From positions 1-6,249 of the forward strand of contig DQNX01000119.1 of NCBI GenBank assembly GCA_015658965.1: DNA of 6,249 nt, given 5' to 3'. The stretch is from Gammaproteobacteria bacterium (lineage in GTDB: Bacteria > Pseudomonadota > Gammaproteobacteria > PS1 > Pseudothioglobaceae). How positions within the stretch are numbered: position 1 is the stretch's first letter; every line of letters starts with the position of its first letter. The translations under genes were made by a program, and so were the position numbers. This document shows, in pieces, positions 1-5,348 of the stretch. The notes below the pieces were generated by a model. It made no database searches, was not told the DNA's origin, and was given only the letters and a program-made list of their open reading frames with translations.

Positions 1-293
1 AAGATAAGTTTGATGATATTCTCTCTGATGCGCAAAAGCTAACGACGGAACTTAAGCAAGGGGTTAAGCAGTTGGCTTTATATCAGATGCAAATTGATGA
101 GATTGAGCTCAGCAAAACCGAAACTGAGCTCGATACATTTTTAGCAGGCAATGGCAATATTCGTTTTGTTATTAATGATGAGGACGATTATCAAGAATTA
201 TTACTAGATCAAGTTGAGTCGGCCATTAATTACCATAAAAATCGTATTGAGTATGAGAGCTTAATGGATCGGTTGCTATTGAACACCGAGTGA
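1..293 (+). CDS. C-terminal fragment of a probable TolC-family outer-membrane efflux protein (5' end outside window)
   Basis: An open frame runs from the window edge (first full codon at position 3) to a TGA at 291-293, so this is the last ~96 residues of a longer protein. The TTG at 72 is in frame but is probably internal. The residues are mostly helical and charged. The pattern of a long helix, then a short turn with G-N-G-N-I and a Leu-rich stretch (ELLLDQVESAINYHKNRIEY), then an ending like ESLMDRLL, resembles the last helical repeat of TolC/OEP proteins. In those, such helices form part of the periplasmic tunnel. No lipobox or signal can be judged because the N-terminus is missing. The family call rests on pattern likeness only; another coiled-coil envelope protein is possible. 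Its last 18 bp overlap the 3' end of the opposite-strand acyltransferase gene, and no terminator is visible between them. Confidence 0.5.
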   Translation, partial: DKFDDILSDAQKLTTELKQGVKQLALYQMQIDEIELSKTETELDTFLAGNGNIRFVINDEDDYQELLLDQVESAINYHKNRIEYESLMDRLLLNTE

Positions 294-980
294 TTGAGCT
301 TCGGTCCAATCTTTAATTTCTTTGGTTAGCACGGTGGCTGATTTCCCTGCCACACTAATCGGCTTGCCGATAACAACAGTAATGGTGCCAGGCTGCTTAA
401 TAAAACTGCCTTTAGGCCAAAGCCTGCCTGCATTATGATAGACTGGTGAGATATCACAGCCGGTTTTTTTGGCAATCGCAACCCCGCCTCTTTGATAGTC
501 GCCCAATTGCCCGTAAGGTTGGCGTGTGCCTTCGGGAAACACCACCACAAAAATCCCTTCAGAAATTCTTGCAGCGCCTTGTTTGATGACTTTTTTGAGC
601 GCTTTAAGCTTTTCACCACGGTTAATAGTAATAGGCTTTAAAAGCGACAAGCCCCAGCCAAAGATTGGAATCCATTGCAATTCTTGTTTTAGCACCCAAG
701 TTTGCTGCGGAAAAATGGTTTGCAAGGCCAGTGTCTCCCAGGTGGATTGGTGATTAGACACGATCACACCGGCTTTAACCGGAATATTGGCTTTACCAAT
801 GACGTTAATTTTGATGTTAAGGGTGATGCGTAGCCACCATAAACTGAACAGTGACCATTTTGACAAAATCGCATAACGCACTGTAACCGGCGTAAAAAAT
901 AGAGCCAGCGCCAATGATACTAATACAGATAGAACCAAAGTAGAGCCTAAAAAATAAAGCAAAGATCTTAAAAACAACAT
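276..980 (-). CDS. plsC: 1-acyl-sn-glycerol-3-phosphate acyltransferase (PlsC/LPLAT family)
   Basis: The 234-residue protein should acylate lysophosphatidic acid at the sn-2 position to give phosphatidic acid, the second acylation of phospholipid synthesis, at the inner membrane. An N-terminal hydrophobic segment (about residues 5-30) would anchor it. The acyltransferase motifs appear in order: block I N76-H77-Q-S-T-W-E82 with catalytic H77, block II I119-N-R121-G, block III F148-P-E-G-T-R153, and block IV around P179 (SPVYHNAG). Block I is H-x4-E rather than the textbook H-x4-D. From memory this is the usual form in a proteobacterial subgroup, so I do not regard it as a defect. Length is normal for the family. 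The ATG at 980 begins directly with the anchor; no clear Shine-Dalgarno precedes it. It is divergent from the phosphatase gene. Family assignment is strong; the exact lysophospholipid substrate and the symbol are less certain, since bacteria often carry several paralogues. Confidence 0.88.
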   Translation of the reverse strand: MLFLRSLLYFLGSTLVLSVLVSLALALFFTPVTVRYAILSKWSLFSLWWLRITLNIKINVIGKANIPVKAGVIVSNHQSTWETLALQTIFPQQTWVLKQELQWIPIFGWGLSLLKPITINRGEKLKALKKVIKQGAARISEGIFVVVFPEGTRQPYGQLGDYQRGGVAIAKKTGCDISPVYHNAGRLWPKGSFIKQPGTITVVIGKPISVAGKSATVLTKEIKDWTEAQSLGVQ

Positions 981-1000
981 AGGTGTTTGCGAGTGTAAAC

Positions 1001-1008
1001 GTTATAAT
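1001..1008. promoter_or_regulatory. candidate shared -10 element of a divergent promoter
   Basis: The 57-bp gap between plsC and the phosphatase gene holds TATAAT on the plus strand (1003-1008) and, overlapping it on the minus strand, TATAAC (1006-1001), around a palindromic TTATAA core. Transcription from either would start roughly 15-25 nt before the respective start codon. The plus-strand -10 has no good -35. On the minus strand a weak TTAAAA (1028-1023) sits 16 bp upstream. Support is by consensus only. Confidence 0.35.
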
Positions 1009-1037
1009 TCATATACTCAAGATTTTAACGAACTTCG

Positions 1038-1673
1038 ATGACCATTAACACCCTTCTTTTTGATTTAGACGGCACACTAATTGATACAGCGCCCGATCTT
1101 GCTTATGCGCTTAATAGCTTGTTGTTAGAGAATGGTTTGAGTGAAAAAGCGTATGAACAAATTAAGCCGCTGGTGGCTTTTGGCGGCAAGGCACTCATTA
1201 AATACGGCTTTGATTGTGATGAAAGTCATCCTCAGTTTGGCGCTTGGCATCAGCGAATTTTAGAAATTTATACCGATAATATCGATAAATTCTCTAAGAC
1301 TTTTGATGGCATTGATGCGCTCATAGAAACAATCAATCGCAAAAATATATTTTGGGGCATTGTAACCAATAAGCCCGAAGGCTTAACCCATTTGTTGTTA
1401 GATAAATTAGCGCTAAAGCCAGATGTTGTGGTTTGTGGCGACACCTTAGAATATAATAAGCCACATCCTGCGCCATTACTTTATGCTTGTGCGCAGCTAG
1501 GCGTTTCACCACAAAATTGTTTGTTTATTGGCGATGACAAAAACGACATGTTGGCCGGTAAAAATGCAGGCATTAAAACCATTGCGGTCGCTTATGGTTA
1601 CGGAAAAATTGAGCCAGATTGGCAGTATGATTATTTGATTAATCATTCAAAAGAATTATTGGAGTTTGTATAG
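1038..1673 (+). CDS. gph: HAD-superfamily phosphatase, phosphoglycolate phosphatase (Gph) / MurNAc-6-P phosphatase (MupP) group
   Basis: This is a 211-residue HAD subfamily IA phosphatase with all four motifs: D9-L-D11-G-T with nucleophile D9 and acid/base D11; T110 in GIVTNKP; K141 in NKPHPAP; and the Mg-binding G165-D-D-K-N-D170. The alpha-helical cap lies at about residues 17-90. By name-level homology it would hydrolyse 2-phosphoglycolate, from DNA repair or from RuBisCO oxygenation. Several features instead resemble Pseudomonas MupP, the MurNAc-6-phosphate phosphatase of peptidoglycan recycling: GDD rather than the GDS usual in Gph, the WGIVTNKP stretch, and a YciK-like SDR gene in the same operon, since mupP is also followed by such a gene. 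The symbol should be read as family level. The ATG gives the canonical N-terminus (residues TLLFDLDGT). There is no clear Shine-Dalgarno. The stop TAG shares its last base with the rmuC GTG, so the two are probably cotranscribed and translationally coupled. Confidence 0.82.
   Translation: MTINTLLFDLDGTLIDTAPDLAYALNSLLLENGLSEKAYEQIKPLVAFGGKALIKYGFDCDESHPQFGAWHQRILEIYTDNIDKFSKTFDGIDALIETINRKNIFWGIVTNKPEGLTHLLLDKLALKPDVVVCGDTLEYNKPHPAPLLYACAQLGVSPQNCLFIGDDKNDMLAGKNAGIKTIAVAYGYGKIEPDWQYDYLINHSKELLEFV
1661..1664 (+). promoter_or_regulatory. ribosome binding site for rmuC (supports GTG start)
   Basis: GGAG lies 8 nt before the GTG at 1673, inside the last codons of the phosphatase gene. It decides the start of rmuC, because the first in-frame ATG would fall near residue 60, after the membrane anchor. 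Confidence 0.6.
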
Positions 1674-2809
1674 TGGATATTTTAAATTTATTATTGGGTT
1701 TGGTCGTCGGCGCAATCGGCGTGTATTTTTATTTAAACACCAAGTTTCAAGTTCTAAGAACGGACAAGATTCACCTTGAGATCAGTCTTGATAAAGAAAT
1801 CGAAGCACACAAAAAGGAAGTCGATTTAATCAACATTGCCAAAGATCAAATGAGTAAGGATTTTAAGGCGGTGGCAAGCGAGATTTTAGAAAAAGGTCGT
1901 AACGACTTAAGTGTTAAAAATTCTGAACTTTTAACTCCTTTACAAGCGCAACTGAAAGAATTTAGAAACAAGATTGAAGTCATTACCACTGAGCAAATCA
2001 AAGAGCGTGCCACCCTTGCTGCGCAGATTGAAAACCTGAAAAAAACCAGTGTTGAAGCGCAACAAACCACACAAAACCTAACCAACGCACTGACCTACGA
2101 CAACAAACAGCAGGGCGATTGGGGCGAGATGATTCTAAGCTCGATTTTATCCAGTTCTGGTTTGCGCGAAGGCTATGAGTTTGATACTCAAAAGCAATTC
2201 AAAAATGAACAGGGTGAGGCTTTTAAGCCAGATGTCATCCTGCATCTTCCGGATGAAAAAGACATTATTATTGATTCTAAGGTGTCACTCAAAGCCTACA
2301 AAGATTATATTGCCAATCAATCAGACAAAGCCATACTTAAAGCACACGTGGCTTCGGTTGAGGCACACATTAACGGCATCAGTATCAAAGAATATGAAAA
2401 CCTTGAGGGCGTACTTACGCTTGATTTTATTTTTGTGTTTATTCCAATCGAATCGGCGTTGTTAGTGGCGCTTGATCAAAAGCCTGATTTGTTCACCATT
2501 GCACTGAAAAAGAATATCATTTTAGTATCGCCATCGACCCTGATGATGAGTCTTAAAACCGTACACCATATTTGGCAAACGGAGCGTCAAAATCAAAACT
2601 CTGAAGAGATTGCCCGTCAAGCGGGTGCCATGTACGACAAACTGTTTGGCTTTGTTAAATCCATGGATGACATTGAAAAACACCTAGAGAAAGCACAAAA
2701 GAGTTACAAAGAAGCGCGTTCTAAATTATCAGAGGGTAAAGGCAATTTAATTGGCCGTGCGGAAAAGCTCAAGACGTTGGGCGTGCAAAGCAAAAAGGAG
2801 CTTAAATAA
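1673..2809 (+). CDS. rmuC: DNA recombination protein RmuC
   Basis: The 378-residue RmuC family protein is a membrane-anchored putative nuclease that limits recombination at inverted repeats and is linked to genome stability in E. coli. An N-terminal transmembrane helix covers about residues 3-22. A long charged coiled coil follows to about residue 140. Then comes the conserved RmuC domain, with G148-D-W-G-E152, a PD-(D/E)xK-like core (P186-D187 ... D201-S-K203), an IPIESALLVAL stretch and SPSTLMMSLKTV. It is shorter than E. coli RmuC (about 475 residues, from memory), mainly in the coiled coil and C-terminus, but the catalytic core looks complete. The GTG start is supported by GGAG 8 nt upstream and by a 1-nt overlap (TAGTG) with the phosphatase gene. 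Its own TAA overlaps the next ATG (TAATG), placing it in the middle of a tight three-gene unit. Function in this unit is not evident; cotranscription may be incidental. Confidence 0.93.
   Translation: MDILNLLLGLVVGAIGVYFYLNTKFQVLRTDKIHLEISLDKEIEAHKKEVDLINIAKDQMSKDFKAVASEILEKGRNDLSVKNSELLTPLQAQLKEFRNKIEVITTEQIKERATLAAQIENLKKTSVEAQQTTQNLTNALTYDNKQQGDWGEMILSSILSSSGLREGYEFDTQKQFKNEQGEAFKPDVILHLPDEKDIIIDSKVSLKAYKDYIANQSDKAILKAHVASVEAHINGISIKEYENLEGVLTLDFIFVFIPIESALLVALDQKPDLFTIALKKNIILVSPSTLMMSLKTVHHIWQTERQNQNSEEIARQAGAMYDKLFGFVKSMDDIEKHLEKAQKSYKEARSKLSEGKGNLIGRAEKLKTLGVQSKKELK
2795..2800 (+). promoter_or_regulatory. strong ribosome binding site for the SDR gene
   Basis: AAGGAG sits 8 nt before the ATG at 2809, within the end of rmuC. 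It supports that start and independent ribosome loading at the TAATG junction. Confidence 0.65.
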
Positions 2810-3558
2810 TGAATATTTCAACGCATTACAACATCACCGAAGGCGAATTAAAAGATAAGATTATTTTGGTTACGGGCGCTAATCGCGGTTTTGGACGGGC
2901 AATGACGCTTGATTTAGCCAAAGCCGGAGCAACCGTTATTATGCTTGGGCGTGATCTTGGCTCACTGGAAACGGCTTATGATGAAGTGGTTGATTTGGGC
3001 TATCAAGAGCCGGTACTGTATCCATTTGATTTGGAAGGGGCGACCCCTGAGCATTATGAGCAGTTACAGGCAAATTTACTGGAGAATTTTTCCAAGCTCG
3101 ATGGATTGATTCATAATGCGGGGATTATTGGCACGATGATGCCCATCGAGCAATACGACATTAAGCTGTGGTACTCCACGATGCAAATCAACGTTAATGG
3201 ACCATTCATGCTCACACAGTTTCTAATTCCAGTTTTGAGTAAGTCAGATGATGCTCGAATCCTGTTTCTTTCTTCATCCGTTGGCCGAGAGGCTCGTGCA
3301 TACTGGGGCGCCTACGGAGTCAGTAAATTTGCCATTGAGGGGCTAAGTAAAACATTATCAGAAGAACTGGAAAAAACCAACATCAGGGTCAATTCATTAG
3401 ACCCAAAACGCATGCGTACCAAGATGCGTCAAATCGCTTATCCAGCAGAAAATATTGAAAATAATCCATTACCAGAGGCGCTGTCTCCAGCAATTGTGTA
3501 TTTAATGAGTGAACGCGCTAAGACGCTCAATGGCGAGCAATTAACGCTAGAAGTTTAA
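2809..3558 (+). CDS. YciK-like short-chain dehydrogenase/reductase
   Basis: This 249-residue cytoplasmic SDR has a Rossmann fold that binds NAD(P)H. The motifs seen are T22-G-A-N-R-G-F-G29 (dinucleotide binding), R48 after beta-strand 2 (suggesting NADPH), D74, N103-A-G105, N128, S156 within SSSVGR, and the catalytic Y169-x3-K173. Stretches such as LDGLIHNAGIIG, MQINVN.PFMLTQ and SSSVGR match E. coli YciK as I recall it, at similar length. The physiological substrate of YciK is not established. One oddity is the segment after beta-6, where the family usually has N-P-G-G-T-R-T. Here it reads D198-P-K-R-M-R-T204, replacing both glycines. It is the last gene of the phosphatase-rmuC-SDR unit, and a YciK homologue next to a MupP/Gph-type phosphatase is a recurring arrangement in gammaproteobacteria. 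It ends 10 bp from the convergent suhB gene, with no hairpin terminator between. Confidence 0.85.
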   Translation: MNISTHYNITEGELKDKIILVTGANRGFGRAMTLDLAKAGATVIMLGRDLGSLETAYDEVVDLGYQEPVLYPFDLEGATPEHYEQLQANLLENFSKLDGLIHNAGIIGTMMPIEQYDIKLWYSTMQINVNGPFMLTQFLIPVLSKSDDARILFLSSSVGREARAYWGAYGVSKFAIEGLSKTLSEELEKTNIRVNSLDPKRMRTKMRQIAYPAENIENNPLPEALSPAIVYLMSERAKTLNGEQLTLEV

Positions 3559-3568
3559 TGTGGTAAGT

Positions 3569-4372
3569 TTAACGCTGTAAATCGCTGGTTAAATGTGGGT
3601 GAATGGTTTTTAAAATTTCTTTAAAAACTTTCTCATTGCCAGCCACGACATTGCCTGTTTCTAAGTATTTGTCACGACCGGAGAAATCACCAACAAAACC
3701 ACCCGCTTCTTTAACCAACAATACGCCAGCAGCAATATCCCAAATATTGAGTTTTATCTCCCAAAACCCATCCAGTCGTCCAGCGGCTAAGTAGGCCAAA
3801 TCAAGCGCTGCAGAACCGGCGCGGCGAATGCCGGCAACCTTTGGGTGGACCGCTTTAAACATGGCCAAATATGCATCAAGATGTTGGGGTTCTTTAAAGG
3901 GAAAACCGGTGCCAATTAAGGCGCCTTCAAAGCCTTGGGTTTTAGTAACACGAATTCTTTGCTCGTTCAAATAAGCACCATCGCCTTTTGAAGCGGTGAA
4001 CATTTCTTCTTTAAACGGATCATATACCACCGCATGTGTCGGCTCATTATTTTCGTACAAGGCGATGGAAACCGCATATTGCGGAAATCCATGCAGGTAA
4101 TTCGTGGTGCCATCTAAAGGGTCAATAATCCAAACAAAGCGCTGGTCTTTGCCGACGATTTCTCCATTTTCCTCACCCAAGATTGAATGATCGGGAAAGG
4201 CGTATTTCAACTCGTCTATAATAGCGTCTTCAGCTGCTTTATCCACTTCAGAGACGAAGTCATTGGCGGCTTTATTTTCAATCGTTAATAAATCAATTTG
4301 ATTGTGATATCTTAAAATGATATCGCCCGCTTTTCTGGCGGCTTTAATGGCGATATTAAGCGTAGGATGCAT
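3569..4372 (-). CDS. suhB: Inositol-1-monophosphatase family protein SuhB
   Basis: The 267-residue cytoplasmic, Mg-dependent phosphatase hydrolyses inositol-1-phosphate. In E. coli the same protein also joins the Nus factor complex that supports rRNA transcription and folding, which may be its main role. The start MHPTLNIAIKAARKAGDII is very close to E. coli SuhB. The metal ligands fall at the same positions: E67-E68, D84-P-L-D87-G-T-T, and W211-D212-I-A-A-G, so it should be catalytically competent. RAGSAALDLAYLAAGRLDGF is the usual signature before the second metal site. Length is normal. The ATG at 4372 is well supported by the family N-terminus, although no Shine-Dalgarno is visible. It is divergent from trmJ with 25 bp between starts, the same pairing as in E. 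coli. Confidence 0.95.
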   Translation of the reverse strand: MHPTLNIAIKAARKAGDIILRYHNQIDLLTIENKAANDFVSEVDKAAEDAIIDELKYAFPDHSILGEENGEIVGKDQRFVWIIDPLDGTTNYLHGFPQYAVSIALYENNEPTHAVVYDPFKEEMFTASKGDGAYLNEQRIRVTKTQGFEGALIGTGFPFKEPQHLDAYLAMFKAVHPKVAGIRRAGSAALDLAYLAAGRLDGFWEIKLNIWDIAAGVLLVKEAGGFVGDFSGRDKYLETGNVVAGNEKVFKEILKTIHPHLTSDLQR

Positions 4373-4397
4373 AATTAACAGACAAATGGAAAAAGAA

Positions 4398-5126
4398 ATG
4401 AATTATACCTTTGATAAGGTGCGCGTGGTTATGGTTAATACCACGGAACCTGGCAATATTGGCGCGGCCGCACGGGCAATGAAAAACATGAATCTTTCAA
4501 GCCTGTATTTGGTTAATCCAAAAGGCTATCCATCAGCGATTGCAACCGCTAGAGCTAGTGGCGCGGATGATGTGTTATCCCAAGCTGTGGTTTGTGAAAC
4601 CTTGGCACAAGCCTTAGAGGGTGTACATTTAGTGATTGGCGCTAGCGCCCGCCAGCGTAACATTAAATGGAGGCAAATGGATGTGGTCGGCGCTTGCGGC
4701 GAAATCCAAAAAACCACCGCCGTTGACAATCAAGAAGTGGCCGTGGTGTTTGGCACCGAAAAATACGGCCTCACCAACGAAGAGCTAGATTTATGCCAAA
4801 TACTGATGACCATCCCGGGCAATCCTAATTATTTTTCGCTTAATGTTGCCTCGGCCATTCAAGTGTTTGCCTATCAAAATTATGTTTACAGCACCACCAC
4901 AACGTTTGAAAAATCCACCAATGAAACTGCCAGCTTTAACGAGCTAGAAGGCTTTTATGAGCACCTAACCCAAGTGCTTGAGCATATTGACTATTTTGAA
5001 GAAAAACGCCCTAAGGAGCTTTTAATGCGTCGCCTACGCCGCTTCTTCGGTAGGGCTGAGCCTGAAAAAGAAGAGGTGGCAATTTTTAGAGGAATATTAA
5101 GAAACATCAAGCCCTTTAAAAAATAG
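4398..5126 (+). CDS. trmJ: tRNA (cytidine/uridine-32-2'-O)-methyltransferase TrmJ
   Basis: This 242-residue SPOUT-class methyltransferase uses S-adenosylmethionine to methylate the 2'-O of nucleotide 32 in the anticodon loop of certain tRNAs, acting as a dimer. The knot motifs are seen in order: TTEPGNIGAAARAMKNM near the N-terminus, VVFGTEKYGLTNEEL in the middle, and the motif 3 stretch from IPGNP through FSLNVASAIQVFAY. The C-terminal helical extension (LEGFYEHL ... RRLRRFFGRAEP ... ILRGILRNIK-like) is typical of TrmJ and absent from minimal SPOUT proteins. I chose the ATG at 4398 because it puts the first beta-strand (KVRVVMV) close to its position in E. coli TrmJ and has a weak GGA 7 nt upstream. 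An ATG at 4386 would add four residues. One at 4317 would overlap the suhB start and give an atypical leader. A terminator follows about 170 bp downstream. Confidence 0.94.
   Translation: MNYTFDKVRVVMVNTTEPGNIGAAARAMKNMNLSSLYLVNPKGYPSAIATARASGADDVLSQAVVCETLAQALEGVHLVIGASARQRNIKWRQMDVVGACGEIQKTTAVDNQEVAVVFGTEKYGLTNEELDLCQILMTIPGNPNYFSLNVASAIQVFAYQNYVYSTTTTFEKSTNETASFNELEGFYEHLTQVLEHIDYFEEKRPKELLMRRLRRFFGRAEPEKEEVAIFRGILRNIKPFKK
4402..4407 (-). promoter_or_regulatory. candidate -10 hexamer for suhB
   Basis: A perfect TATAAT on the minus strand lies about 30 nt before the suhB ATG, inside the first codons of trmJ. No recognisable -35 is found at the normal spacing, so this is weak support. Confidence 0.22.
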
Positions 5127-5197
5127 AAAATTTTGTGAAAGAGTGAAAGTAGCATATTAATACATTTTATTGGTTAGTTTTCTAAATTCATATCTAA

Positions 5198-5261
5198 GGA
5201 TTATTAGCATTAGGGTTCAAGATATAACCCAGTTTCTGATAATCCTGGTAAAAACTCCAGG
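5198..5261 (+). other. nested stem-loop structure in the trmJ-htpG intergenic region
   Basis: Within the 222-bp non-coding stretch (5127-5348), a 10-bp stem forms between 5198-5207 and 5236-5245 (GGATTATTAG with CTGATAATCC, one G-U pair). It encloses a 5-bp hairpin GGGTT/AACCC (5213-5217 with 5226-5230, 8-nt loop). A further hairpin CCTGG/CCAGG (5244-5248 with 5257-5261) shares two bases with the outer stem, so the two would compete. It could be part of the trmJ 3' UTR, a small RNA ending at the terminator at 5297-5330, or chance pairing in AT-rich DNA. No open frame of useful size and no strong promoter is seen in the region. Confidence 0.35.
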
Positions 5262-5296
5262 TCTACTAAATTGTCTTATGCATATAAATTCTAAAC

Positions 5297-5330
5297 CATA
5301 AAAAACCCCGCAAAAGCGGGGTTTTTTATG
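5297..5330. terminator. bidirectional intrinsic terminator between trmJ and htpG
   Basis: This is a perfect inverted repeat with 15-bp arms and a 4-nt AAAA loop (5312-5315). The GC core is CCCCGC/GCGGGG, flanked by A6 on the left and T6 on the right, so each strand transcribes a GC hairpin followed by a U tract. It can end transcripts of trmJ from the left and of htpG from the right; it lies 18 bp beyond the htpG stop codon. Confidence 0.95.
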
Positions 5331-5348
5331 AGTTTACTATTTCAGTGT

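Noticed and set aside
243..248. H-x4-E in place of H-x4-D in the PlsC block I taken as a sign of inactivity (genomic codons near 735-755)
   Set aside because: The same NHQS-x-WE form is, from memory, normal in a proteobacterial PlsC subgroup, and blocks II-IV are intact.
72..293. A complete small gene starting at TTG 72
   Set aside because: The frame is open to the window edge with the same residue character, no ribosome site precedes the TTG, and the pattern fits the end of a larger protein.
326..753. Open frames overlapping the plsC region (minus 326-619, plus 526-753)
   Set aside because: They lie in other frames of a clear acyltransferase gene, lack recognisable protein features, and have no upstream ribosome site.
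1846..2465. Open frames inside rmuC (minus 1846-2085, plus 2175-2465)
   Set aside because: These are shadows of the conserved RmuC frame; their translations show no domain-like pattern.
4317..4397. Longer N-terminus for TrmJ from the ATG at 4317
   Set aside because: It would overlap the suhB start region antisense, add a leader unlike TrmJ proteins, and has no better ribosome site than the ATG at 4398.
5211..5232. GGTTCAA-like T-arm suggesting a tRNA or tRNA remnant (attachment site)
   Set aside because: The flanking bases do not form a T-stem with a 7-nt loop, and no acceptor, anticodon stem or CCA end can be placed around it.
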